From Ulva prolifera (taxonomy: Eukaryota > Chlorophyta > Ulvophyceae > Ulvales > Ulvaceae): DNA of 64,000 bases. Position 1 is the stretch's first letter. The number at the start of each line of letters is the position of its first letter. The position numbers and the translations under genes were made by a program. Of this stretch, positions 1 through 11,027 are shown in pieces. The DNA lies in NCBI GenBank assembly GCA_023078555.1, contig CM041198.1, forward strand, positions 10,855,874 through 10,919,873, written 5' to 3'. The notes beneath the pieces were generated by a model. It made no database searches and was not told where the DNA came from. It worked only from the letters and a program-made list of their open reading frames with translations.

Positions 1-1337
1 CAGAGAGAAATAGCAGTGATTGATCCCATCAAAAGCACGTGTCGAGGAGGCAGTTTCGTCCAATTGTTCATGTTGGTGTACATTGTCGTTGCCAGCGTAC
101 TGTATTTCATTCACCTTCTCTTGGCGGTCAAGTTGTCTACAGATCTCCTAGATGCCACAGCCTCTCCACAGCTGTAGAGCAGGGCTTCGCAGACATCAAT
201 GGCAGCCTCTCTCGGCCAACATTTCAACAACACAACGAGACACACCGTTAGTCGCAGCTGGCTTTCTGCCAAGATTGGAGCCACCAACATCTGCCGAATC
301 AGCCAGAATCGCCTCATCGGAAATTTCAGTCTATTGTGGAGATTCAGAAGGATGCTTGTACTGTGCCATGTCCGGAAGTTGCTCACTGCCAAGTCAATGC
401 CAGGTGCACACGGGCTACGGAAATCCCACAGCATGAGCAAGCGCATAGCTTCACGGGTTTAAGTACTAGGAGCCAGCAAAAGGTGTGCTGCGAGTTATAT
501 CATGGCCACCGTGCTTTGCTAGTGATATTTGTCCTTCGAGGTCGGTCAAAGCCATCTGAATACAGCCTTTTTTGTCTACAACTTTGATTTTGAAGCACCC
601 TTCAAGTTAGAATGTGTGAAAGTAAAATAAAAGTAAAATAACCCCTTTAAAAGCCTCGAAATCGTTTTAACGTTAAATGAGTGAAAGTAAAATATCATTT
701 AAAAGTTTGTTAAGATGGGGGTAAAGTTAATTTTGCAGCTGTACTTGTACATCACCACGTCCAAGTAGAATATTCACAGCATGCATCTGCTATCAACGGC
801 AGCGACTGCGCTGGTTATATCTTTCAGCCATGCAGTGGTGCATCGCATCTTAAACGCACTACAAACATGATGACTACACCGAAACATGAGGTAGGCTACA
901 GTGCCATGCGGTGTACCTTGGTGACCTGTTATGCAATGGTGCAAGTTCATGTAAATTGGTAAGCTGCCATGGTGCAAAGAGAGACTAATCGTGGCATTTG
1001 AATATTTTAAGTCTTCAAATTCCAGAATATGTAATGTGGGCTGGATTTTCAGTCACGGTTAGCTAGAAGAACCCATATATGCACCTTTTCGAGGCCACTC
1101 CCACGTCTGTGTCACGAGGGCAACACTGTGTGGCAATTACCAGACCACAGGGCGACTGGAAAACTACGACAAGCCCCTTGACCCAGCTTGGACCAAGGCT
1201 TTGAGAGACTTCATTGTAGCACTGCTCTTTGATTTTTTGTTAACCCAGACCCCTTCAGCCACAGGGCCATCACCGCGCTGGTCCACAGTGCAGGAAGCCT
1301 ACATTTGCATGAACATGTTATCTGATGCGCGGCCGTG
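1..1337. other. Gene-free left edge
   Basis: No reading frame here has recognisable domain content. Short overlapping frames occur on both strands at 39-587 and 774-977 but resemble no family and lack convincing splice context. The stretch from about 600 to 740 is AT-rich, with two near copies of a GTGAAAGTAAAAT motif. A gene end lying mostly outside the window cannot be excluded. Confidence 0.4.
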
Positions 1338-2353
1338 TCACGATTCCAGTAGATTGAGAATAGCACTATGTGCTGCAATATTCAGCCGTGCTTGACAGGT
1401 CTGCAGTAAGACTCGCACAGTCGTGTGGGTTCGTTGTGCCACAGCCTTCAACTGAGCTTCCCCAATCTGCAAGTGTTTCCGAAAAAGGTCTGCATGTCTG
1501 GAGTAGGAATTAGACTCATGATTTGTCCAGTGTCGCCGTTTCAGGTTCACATCTGGCGGCTGCTTGGCAACTTCCCCAAACAAAATTGGCTCAGCGTGAA
1601 AAGGATCCTTGCTTGCCGTCTGCTGGCTTCTTGATTCAGGAAGAAAACCCCTAGCCACCCCCTTCTGGTCAACCTGGATGTCAATGCTGAATCGCTTCGG
1701 AGCATCCGACCATACCTATGGATGAGTACTCCACTTCACAGAATGCATCTGCTGAGCGTGATTATCCTGGGTTTATTCAGTTCCATGCGCATGCGACATA
1801 TTGACGTTTGAATACTATCTGACAATATCTTTTTCTCACCTGTGTGCAAGATGCAGCCTTGCAACGCTTCTTCCATTGCCGAAGCCGGTCATTTCGCTTT
1901 GCTTTCGTCTGTGCTACAGGCCTGATTGTCGACACGTCCACGCCTGCCACACGCCCGGCTTCCCTGGTACAGAACACACCAGGTGCAGATTCAGCACCAT
2001 GTGAGTGTATACATGAACGCCCAGATGTGTCCGGGTGGAGATGGGGTGCTACGGCTGATGCTGCATCGCTTGGCTTTTGTACGCAGTCTGCAGCCATCAG
2101 ATCCTGCGTGCACAATCGCTGTCAAAACTCAAATTATTTACACGAAGCCTACCATGCATGTGAGAGGCACATTCCGCACCAGCACCGCTCTCATCTTGCG
2201 CTCCGTTCTGGACTGACGCGCAATGTCCCGAGCTTGGGGTGCCTCCGGCAAAGCGTCCCACTTTGACGCTTTGCCGAACTGTGCCTTGTAAAGGTTTGCA
2301 GTTTTAGCCGCCTGCAAATTTTTCTGTCGCCTTCGGAAGCTTTTGCCTTTCAT
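1338..2353 (-). CDS. Basic coiled protein, possibly CCDC137-like
   Basis: This is a tentative gene of about three exons. The first exon starts at 2353 (MKGKSFRRRQKNLQAAK) and is strongly basic. A middle exon around 1950-1830 ends in AASCTQ before a GTGAGA donor. The last exon starts after a CCAG acceptor near 1680 with VDQKGVARGFLPES and contains ILFGEVAKQPPDV. The 'FGEV...PP' segment resembles the conserved motif of nucleolar CCDC137-type proteins, and the charge pattern fits a nucleolar protein. That family link is an inference from one short motif. The gene is divergent from MFAP1 across about 720 bases. It could equally be an unrelated lineage-specific basic protein. Splice borders are approximate. 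Confidence 0.4.
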
Positions 2354-3076
2354 GCTTGCGACGGGGCAACGGAAACCACAGAGGGCAGAGGGGTTGCACA
2401 GCTTGCTGGACAGATCACTTCACCAAAGTGCTACGCACACAGGCTGAGTGTCTGCACATGTGTCATACTGAAGTGAACCTGAACGCAGGTCCGCCATAGA
2501 GAGCAGTGCATATACACAGCGTCACAGGTACATGTTGTGGCACGGCAGGTAGACTCTGTTGATCAGCGACAGGTACACTTGTGTCGTTGGTCGTGCTTTG
2601 GCCACACATGTGGGCGACGGCTTTCGAGCGAGTAGCTGAACGGTACACCGCGGTGCATGTAGACACACGTGAAAAGGGGTTGATCAGTAGACACAAGTCT
2701 GTCCATTTCACTTTTCAAATATACAGTGAGGACCCGGACGATGTCGATCGGCCGTCGGACAAGGTGCTTGAGGTCAGAAAGCTTGATTAATTCGACTCTT
2801 ACTCCGTCGAGGTCTTCGTGCAGCGGGCCGATTTTGGGATTGTGGGTTCTCTAGAATCCGCGCCAACGCGTGTAAAATGACTAGCGAAGCAGTTAAAAAT
2901 CGCCCCGAGATGGCATTCTGCACCGTTCAGTGTACAGCAGTACCGCCCGTTCAACCTCCGTATAACTGAGGATAGTGGATCATCACTCCTTCTGTCCCGT
3001 CAGCGTGCACCAACGTGCAGCGCACCAGGTTTTCCACTGTTGTGCCGATATCACAAGCAACGCATCGTAGAATTCA
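2354..3076. other. Intergenic region between divergent genes
   Basis: About 720 bases separate the tentative basic protein (minus) from MFAP1 (plus). No coding frame here has recognisable content. It should hold the promoters of both genes. No TATA box or other element stands out clearly enough to call. Confidence 0.4.
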
Positions 3077-4859
3077 ATGTCGAATTTGAAAGCAGCGGCT
3101 CCTGCTGACAAGGATGGTGAGAAAGGCAGGGTCTCGTTTGCGAAAGTACAGCGCTATTGGGCAGGAAAACGCGTTGATACAGATGCAGCGCCCGTCAAGG
3201 ACGGACCGGCGTTCTCACTTTTTGCAGCTAGAGATGGGGGCGTTCAGCGAACATCCATTGCTCCCGCGGTTGTTGTAAAGAAAGCTGATCCCCGCCTGGC
3301 CAGGCTGGCGCGTACAGACGTTGCAGAGGCCAGGGATGAAAGGCGGCAGAGGCACCGGTGTGGATCGCATCAGAGACCTGTTGATTGTGTACTGACCCGC
3401 TGCGGTAAATCATGAGTGACCCATGTGGAGAACTGACACGCAGGCGGCAGATCCAGGAGGCCCAGGTGGTTCTAAGGGCTGCAGACCCGGAGACACCCGT
3501 TCCTCGAGATCTAGACCGGGAAGCGCAGCTGGACCCTCTTTCTGACACGAATGGTAACTTTGTGGGCTCGAATGGGCCGGCAGCGTCAGGGGCAGATGAG
3601 TCAAATGACAACATTGATAAGAAACGCCAAGTCAGGAGGGAGAGAGCTCTCCGAGCACAAAGACAGCAAGCCGAAGAAGAAGCGGCTGTGTCAGAAGCAG
3701 AATATGAAACGGTTGGCCACTGCTTGTTCAAAACAGACAGCTCCGACGGTAGTACAATCTGGTATACTGAGCATTGCAAGCTGTGTGTTCAGGATGATGA
3801 GTCTGAATATGCGAGTGACAGCAGTGATGAGGACAGGCGCTTGGCAAAGCCGGTGTTTGTAACGAAAGGCGATCGTGAGACTGTGGCAGAGAAAGAGAAG
3901 GCAGAATTAGAGGCTGCCCAACTAAAGGAAGATGAGCAAAAACGGAAAGAGGCGAGAGAGGTGTGCTCGGCCAATTGAGCTCTCAATGTCCTTGTAGGAT
4001 TTTTGTGGCTGCGGCCAGTTGTAATGCAGGACCGACTGCCTCCTACTGATTTTGATGCATGGATCCTGATAGTTCAATCTGATATGATTGCAGAAAGAGA
4101 CAGCTGCAATTGTTGCGGAAATGGTCGACCTTGAGAAGCAAGCGGCAACATCAAAGCAAGCAACACATATGAATACTCCATCAGACATTGACACAGATTC
4201 AGACACAGATGAAGAAGATACTGAATTCGAGAGATGGCAGCGGAGAGAGCTAGAGCGCATCAAGCATGAGGAGGCTATACGAGATCCAAATTCCAAGGCC
4301 AATAAGGGGAAAGATAATGACCTCCCTGCTGCGCAGGTGTACACCCTGCTTTCACATGTGCAAGGAAGTGGGTGTCGTACACAACCACTGTCCCTGCCAG
4401 CATTACACCAGCTCGCATCGATTATTGCCCATGCAGGTCCCGAGAGGCAAGCTCAAGTTTATGCAAAAATACTACCACAAGGGCGCTTTCTTTCAGACTG
4501 AAGCGGACGATGACAGAGGCACAGTTGGCGGGGATGCCATATACAAACGGGACTTTACTGGTGCAACTGGTGAGGACAAGTTCGACAAGGAGGCCTTGCC
4601 TGCTGTCATGCAGGTGAAGAAATTCGGTCGTGCTGGGCGAACCAAGTGGACCCACCTCGCCAATGAAGACACATCAGCCATGAACACAGCACTTGGAAGT
4701 CAACAGAACCATCAGAACGATCTCTTTGCCGGCACGTATCACCATCCAGGCACCCCCGACGTGTTTTTGCAAATGAAGCAGGCAGCAGAGGCGAAAGGCG
4801 GGGGGCGGCCAGGATCCGTGGGTGATGGCTTGTCGAAGCCCAGGAAAATGCGCACATAA
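3077..4859 (+). CDS. MFAP1: MFAP1-like spliceosomal B-complex protein
   Basis: This is a homologue of microfibrillar-associated protein 1, a nuclear component of the spliceosomal B complex. Five exons can be read: 3077-3357, 3444 to about 3714, 3795 to about 3960, 4094-4336 and 4437-4859. The first junction (CACCG|gtg...cgcag|GCGG) joins in frame to give RQRHRRQIQEAQ. The N-terminus carries ADPRLARLARTDVAEAR. The middle is acidic (SEYASDSSDED, DTDSDTDEEDTEFERW) followed by Lys/Glu-rich helix. The C-terminal signature is LKFMQKYYHKGAFF, then VMQVKKFGRAGRTKWTHL, both hallmarks of the family. The exact end of exon 2 is uncertain. The gene is convergent with CEP20 downstream, with about 400 featureless bases between the two stops. 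Confidence 0.93.
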
Positions 4860-5267
4860 TTCAAGTGCATTCAGACTATCACCATCAGATCTGACCTTTG
4901 ACACCGACTGCAACACAAATGCGCCACTTGCTCGTCCTGCGCGTAAACATGAAAATCTGATCCTGGGCTGCATGTGTATATCTCGATGTCTTGAGAAACG
5001 CCTGGGCCGGTCCACTGATGAAGACTATTGATTTAAGAGTAGCAGCTTTCGGCGAGCCAAGTCGTTCGATGTACTCAATGGCAATCTCGTTTCCTGCCAA
5101 CATTCGTTCCATGACGGGAGAGACGGGGAAATGGCTGTGTTATGCTCCTGCAAGCTGTGGTGTTGCGATTTGCACCATTGTGTCTACTCGAGAACGACTT
5201 TTTGGAATCCCGATCCCGTAAAGCATAATATCTGAATCGCCCACGGTTTTTCACTGCTGGACACATG

Positions 5268-5717
5268 TCATCGCTTGCCTGTGCCTTGTGTCCGGCTTCG
5301 ATGTAACAACGCGTAAAGTAATGGCAACCGAGACTCGTGCCCATTACACGAGGCTGCCAAATTTACCTCCAATGACGCCCTTGGCAGGGCCTTGTCATCA
5401 AGCTGTGCTTCCTTCGCGAACACACTTGCTGCAGCATCGTAGCCCTGGAAGCCGAGGTACTCCCTGATCAACTCGTTCAGAAGAGTAGATTCCGGTTCCG
5501 CTTGCTTGCTTCGTTGTCGAGCTTCTCCCGAGTACACCGCGTTCAAAATTTCTGCCCTGACCTGCACCCATGTCGTGCTGTCGCACTCGACCAGGCTCGT
5601 TTTCCTTGCATCTGGTGCAATTTTGAATTGTACCTGAGCCTGGACGATGCCCAAACTGCCCGACTGTTGCATCAGTCTTTTCACAGCTCCTTTGAATTCT
5701 TCTGCGGAAGCCATCAT
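5268..5717 (-). CDS. CEP20: CEP20/FOR20-like centriolar protein (FOP N-terminal domain, LisH)
   Basis: This is a small protein of the FOP/FOR20/TON1 group, which acts at centrioles, basal bodies and microtubule-organising centres. The start MMASAEEFKGAVKRLMQQSG matches the family's N-terminal dimerisation helix. A 72-base intron (5633-5562; CAG|gtacaa...gtgcag|GTC) lies in frame with no stop. Removing it joins LGIVQAQ to VRAEILNAVY exactly as family members read. The LisH motif LLNELIREYLGFQGYDAAAS follows, then PRASLE and LPLLYALLHRS, where homologues have a similar 'IPLLYGIL' segment. The spliced product is about 125 residues, near the usual size. A possible GTAAAT donor after RASLE is probably not used, since read-through aligns better. 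The gene is divergent from the ABC-F gene. Confidence 0.8.
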   Translation of the reverse strand: MMASAEEFKGAVKRLMQQSGSLGIVQAQVQFKIAPDARKTSLVECDSTTWVQVRAEILNAVYSGEARQRSKQAEPESTLLNELIREYLGFQGYDAAASVFAKEAQLDDKALPRASLEVNLAASCNGHESRLPLLYALLHRSRTQGTGKR

Positions 5718-6283
5718 TCCGCGTTTGCAGGGCGTGGCACGACACCGAAACGGCTATAAAATTCCAGCAATCGTGAACAGTCAATGCGGACTTAATCGCA
5801 TGCGAATTTGAGTCATACTGACCATGACGGGGCCTTGGGTTGGACCGCCCGAAGCACGAATCAGCGTGGCGCGGTGGCCTTCAGTGCATGGGCGTTCCGG
5901 GCGAATAGAACGTGAAAGTGGTCACGGCTCCAGTCACAGGTATCATTGCGAATCCCCAGACGAACTGCCGCTGCCAAGCCGCTGTCGTGGTGGCTCTGAT
6001 GTATGCTGCTGAGCCGTGCAGGTCCTGTGGCCCCTAGCTTTGTTGTTGGCAACGCACGCCGATTTAGCGTCTGTACATGTTCCAGAACTATGGCATCAAC
6101 AATGCAGATCAATAGATTACCGAACACGGCTCGGTGTGGGCGCAGGGAGTTGGGTCCCACCAGGATTCATGTCCGCCACGAACAACTCAGCACAGCATCG
6201 ATACGTGCCGCGGTTCGCAGCCCCGCGCACAGCCCTGCGAGTGACAGGACAGGTGCCAGGTCTCGCCCCTTGATATAGTATTC

Positions 6284-9200
6284 TTGCAAGAAAGTGCATG
6301 CACGTGCGTATCGTTGCCTCGAATCTTCGCAGCGGAAGCAGGTGGACTGCAAGATGAACAACGTTCTTGCGCAGGGCGCATCCTCGGCAACGCTGAGCCC
6401 CCATCTGCATCAGATACACTGGTCAGCGTTGAGGGGGTATCGAAGTCGCATGATGGTTTGAGAACACTTTTTAATGATTTGAGTTTTACCCTGAAGCGGG
6501 GAGAGCGGATGGCTCTGATCGGTGCAAATGGCAGTGGCAAGACCAGTCTCCTACGCCTGATTGCGGGTCAAGATTGGCCTGATGATGGTGAAATCAAATC
6601 GCGCAAGGGCGTTCAGATTAGTTACTTGCCGCAAAACGTTGACCTGCCACCAAGCATGACTGCTATTGATGCTGTCGTTCAGTCAGACTCCCCAGTGGCA
6701 GCCATTGTCCGAGAATACACACACCTCCTAGAGCAAGGTGATGACGTCGATCGTGCAGTGTGCTTCTTCAAGGACATTTCCATGGCGAGCGACAGGCACC
6801 TGCCGCCGTGTGTACAACCCAGTGTGTACAACCTCTCTCTGCAAGCTGCAGGAGCTAAACTCAGCCATGGACAACATGACGGCCCTGAATGCTTGGGAGC
6901 TGGAAGCTGATGCAAAGAGCGTGTTGGCGCGAGTTGGGCTTCAGAATCCTGGCATGAAGATCGAGGCGATGTCGGGGGGCCAGGCTCGCAAGGTTGCCGT
7001 TGCAGCCGCGCTCCTTGGCAGCCCTGACGTCCTCATCCTTGACGAGCCCACCAACCACATGGACGTCCAGGCACGCCCACCCCAGCCCTCCACGCGCCCT
7101 GTAATCTCTGATTTTACCCGCAGTTGCTGCACACAAATAGCCCGCATTGCCGATACTGGGACTGCTGTGTGCATTCTCAGCATAGGTGTGATACACCGTT
7201 GCCCTCGCTTGCCCCGTTGGGAATGTCCGCAGTGCATTGATGCTGCAAGGGAAGGTTGTGGCTGCGGTTGCTGTATGGCTCGATTTGGCACTGCTCGCTC
7301 CCGCGCTGAGAGAGTGGCTGGGGCGGCGGTGCAGTTCATCGAATGGATGGTCGAGACGATTAACACGTCAGGCGTGACACTGCTCCTGGTGACGCACGAC
7401 CGCGCCTTCCTCGAGGACACATGCCTGTCAATCCTCGAACTGGACGAGGGCCGCGGCTTTGTGCACCGTGTCGGTGGCCATGGTGGTTACGAGCGCTACC
7501 GACAGCGGCGTGCGGAGCGGCGGAAAGCCCAGGCCGAGGTAGCGCAGGACGCCAAGGTGCGTGCGCACCTGCAGCCCCATTCCAGGGCCCCATCCCAGGG
7601 TTATTTTGGAATGGCCACAAGCATATTGGTGCGCCGTGCGCCGCATCTTGCACTCTAGCGCATTTCGCGTGCTGGATGCTGCACTGAATCCTGTTTCGCA
7701 AAAGCGCATGCATGCCATATTTCGCACCAGACAGGCACTCTCAACCTGCTTGTAGCTTGTTCTAGAATGCATCTGTCAGCCTGACCCAGCCACACGATTT
7801 GCTGTGCATTCACAAGTGCAAGAGATCGCAGCTGTGTGTCTGGGACTGATACGCCAATGCAAGCGGCTCTGTCGCAAATGCTTGCATCATGCACAGCCAC
7901 CATTGTCCCACACACAGGGGCCCCCTCTAAGGAAGTAGGTGCAACAGCCATGTTTGATTGTGAGCGCAGGTAATGCTGCGCAAGGAGACAGAGTGGATGC
8001 GGCGGCAGCCAAAGGCACGAGGTACCAAAGCAAAAGCGCGGGTGGATGCATACGAGGAGCTCACCGACAAAGCAAAAAGTGGACCCAAGGCAGAGGTCAA
8101 GATTGATTTTGGGGACGTTGCGATGGCGCGTCAAGGCCAGAAGGTGATCGTTATGAAGGTATGTAGCAACAAGGGTCGCACTTAAGCTTCCCGCGCCCCC
8201 CCCCCCCCCCCCCCCCAACCCCCCTCCCCCCTACGCTGCCCTTTTGTGCTTGACCAGCTGTCGGGGACCCTTCGGCAAGCACCTCTGGTATTGAGAGCCA
8301 GGTGTCACTGCACTTGCAAATTTGTTGTACGTGGACGAGATGCGGTCAAGATTACGTTTAATCCGAGACAATCTAGTATATATGCAGAACTGCACCAAGC
8401 GCTGGGAGGAAAGGCCTATTATAGATGGATTCTCGTATGAGTTTGCCAGAGGGGAGCGGATAGGCATTGCCGGACCGAACGGGGCAGGTATGCAGAACAG
8501 GCGCTGGGTCTTTGTCCCACCTGCTAGTGGATCGTGACCATGCCTGACCGAGTCGATGCAGTTCAGGCAAGAGCACGTTAATGAATATGATTGCTGGGGT
8601 CGATGAGGTGGATGACGGCATGGTGATCCTCGGGGACACTACTGTGCTTGGCTACTTCACACAGCACCCACCCCCCGTGAATCCACGCCTGAAGCTGATA
8701 GATTATGTCGGCTCCGTTGCAGAGCAGAGGTGAGATCTGCCTGTAGTGCCACCCTGTCGTGTTGGCTGCATCATTGCCTGCCTTTCAGAGTCGCTGAGGT
8801 GATTGCTGTATACAGCATTACACAGGATTCAGTGGGGATCGATATCAAGCCTGATAAGCTGCTGAGCAAGCTCGGATTTGACTATCCCAGACAGCAGCAG
8901 TACGTAAGTAGCTTGTCTGGCGGCGAGAGACGCCGATTGCACCTGGCAGCTGTGCTGCAGCGCCAGCCAAATTTTCTTATTCTCGATGAGCCTACAAATG
9001 ATCTGGACCTACAAACGATTGAGGTATGCCTACTGCAACAATAAGTGCACGGTGCCGATGAGTTCTCTCAAGTCCTGCAACATACTGTATATAAACAGCG
9101 CGATTGCATGTGCACTGGAGCTAAAAGCATGTGTCCACACTGCAGAACTTGGAGCAACTTCTGGAATCATACCTAGGCTGTGTGCTGGTGGTTTCACACG

Positions 9201-9939
9201 ACAAGGCATTCATGACAAATGTTGTAGACTCAATGTTTGTGCTCGAGGGGGATGGGTTGGTGAGAAAGTTCAATGGCAAGTACAAAGAATACCTTGACTA
9301 CATTCAGCAAAGGCAGCAAACGCTGGACCAGGCGAAAATGGCTGAAAAACTGATGGCTGCCCCGGGTGATAAGCACTTCAACGGAGCGCACACAACCAAG
9401 AATGGTGATGCTGACAGTAGCAAGGTACAGGAGCCAACCCCGAGAGCCGAGGATGTATGTACTGCTTGAGCAACTCCCTGGGCCCGCTCATTCATCGGCT
9501 GCATCTCAGGGACATCCTGTATGACGCCCCCTGTGCGCTAGCATGTGCAGACAAATGGCCATCACTTCCCACAAACAAGACAGAAATACAGAATATTTCT
9601 GCACATCCTTAGACCTTCGGTCATATTGCAACGCACAGCTTCTATGCGGTGATGACTGTCACGTACTGATGCATGCTTGTGCAGGTTGAAGGGAAGGCTC
9701 TGAAGCGGCTGGGATATCGTGAGAAGCAAGAGCTAGAGCAACTAGACTCTAAGATTGAAGCTGCGATGGCTCGCAAAGAGGCCATTGAATCAAAGATTGC
9801 TGAATGTGCCCAGACGGGTGAATTTGAGGATGCAAAGAAGCTAACAGAGGAACTTGCAACTGTATCGGATTTGATAGACACATTGACTGATAGATGGATA
9901 GAGCTTGGTGAGCGAGCAGAAGCTGCAGGGACGGTCTAG
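6284..9939 (+). CDS. ABC-F ATPase (Uup/EttA-like, two ABC domains)
   Basis: This is a soluble tandem ATP-binding-cassette protein of the ABC-F type, which acts on ribosomes rather than as a transporter. Exons: about 6284-6757, 6846-7070, 7335-7556, 7970-8158, 8388-8487, 8567-8729, 8789-9023, 9146-9454 and 9685-9939. Domain 1 has Walker [10 protein letters not shown], signature MSGGQARK, Walker [13 protein letters not shown] and H-loop LLVTHDRAF. The linker contains [14 protein letters not shown]. Domain 2 has Walker A GPNGAGKST, split by a phase-1 intron, then [23 protein letters not shown] and VVSHDKAF. The C-terminus is coiled coil. The 7071-7334 intron appears to begin GC, not GT. The true N-terminus is uncertain: 5820-6280 may hold an upstream exon encoding a transit peptide. 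A 21-base poly-C run lies in the intron after 8158. Confidence 0.9.
8196..8216. repeat. Poly-C tract, 21 bases
   Basis: An uninterrupted run of C, followed closely by further C-rich sequence to about 8231. It lies in an intron of the ABC-F gene. Two similar tracts occur at 34442-34465 and 46789-46812. Confidence 0.95.
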
Positions 9940-11027
9940 GCGGTGATAAATGCCTTCTTCACTGTAATGATGCAAAGAAAAGAATGAGCTGCGACAGATT
10001 GCTGAGGTGGTGACAGGGGCAGACGAACAGCGGCTCGCTGCACGAGAAACGAACCAGCAAGAAAGCGCAGACAGCGTGCTGAGCATGGAACAGACAAGTA
10101 GCGAGCAGCCTGCACAATGCTGGGCTGACTTGCTGTACAGGCACGCTGTATTCTCATTGATACAAGAGTTGACGGCTGTCAACCGTTCAAATAGGATCGC
10201 ACCCGCCCGCCTCCCTGGCGATCACTAACGCTGGTTGGAGCAGCCGAAACGGAGGGGGCCGGAGCTGTGGTTGCAGGGACAGCAGGCAGGACAGCCTCGT
10301 CGTCACTGGAGCTTTCCTGGTCCGCCAGGTAGGTGGGGGCGGCAGGAGCCGCGCAGCCGGATCCATTCGAAGGAGCGGCCTGGAAGCCCCACAGCACGGC
10401 GATTAAGACCAAGAGCGATGCACACCGGATGCAGCAAGCATGCAAGCAGAAGGCAGTAGTTTGTACTGCTGGGTTTGTGATTCACATGAGCGGTTTCGAT
10501 TGGCGAGCTTGTTCACAGCTGCGGCGCCGCCGGCGTCATACTGGCCCTCCCCGCCCGCCGCCCGGGCAGTATGAGGGCAGGTCTGAACGTCAGACCGTGT
10601 AGACCCCGCTGACAGCAGGTTCATGCTTACGTTTCTAGCACATCTTCTCGTGAACAAGCCGTCACAATGCCGGCGCAGTGCAGTAACAATGTATTCAATC
10701 ATTTGTGAATGGAGCTGTGTGAAAGAGAAGGCAAGACCAGGTCGTTACAGGTTTGCCCAGTCCGTAGAATGTAACCTAGACCAGGATTAAATAGTCCTGA
10801 CAATGTCTTTTAACTCTTCACTAACAGTGGCACCCAGTATGCGGTAAGCACCACAAGACACTCTCAATAAGTCGGACTGACATGTCCTAGCACACTGTGA
10901 GAGCCTATGTGTCACAGATACAGAATCTGAATGTGGGCAGATTACACTATGTGAATCTGTGCACATGTTTTGCTGCAAATTCTGCTTGTGAAATGCAAGT
11001 TCGCTCAAGCACTGAATGATGCAAATT
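9940..11027. other. Intergenic region between convergent genes
   Basis: About 1.1 kb separates the ABC-F stop from the stop of the patatin-like gene. It holds one minus-strand frame with a signal-peptide-like start (10179-10445, listed separately). A plus-strand frame at about 9970-10110 (NELRQIAEVVTGADEQR) could be an alternative last exon of the ABC-F gene. Nothing else is recognised. Confidence 0.4.
10179..10445 (-). CDS. Possible small secreted protein, 88 aa
   Basis: This intronless minus-strand frame starts MHACCIRCASLLVLIAVLWG, which reads like a signal peptide with a hydrophobic core and a plausible cut after GFQA. The rest is Ala/Pro/Ser-rich with an acidic patch (DQESSSDDEAVLPA). 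No family is recognised. It lies between two convergent genes. The frame could be fortuitous in GC-rich DNA, as similar Ala/Pro-rich frames are common in this window. Confidence 0.3.
   Translation of the reverse strand: MHACCIRCASLLVLIAVLWGFQAAPSNGSGCAAPAAPTYLADQESSSDDEAVLPAVPATTAPAPSVSAAPTSVSDRQGGGRVRSYLNG

Noticed and set aside
4885..5112. Possible C-terminal CEP20 exon (MERMLAGNEIAIEYIERLGS)
   Set aside because: The only usable acceptor before it does not fit the phase of the upstream exon, and read-through of the main frame gives a better family match.
8461..8600. Apparent frameshift or broken Walker A in the second ABC domain
   Set aside because: GPNGAG and KST are separated by a normal phase-1 intron (8488-8566), and splicing restores the motif.
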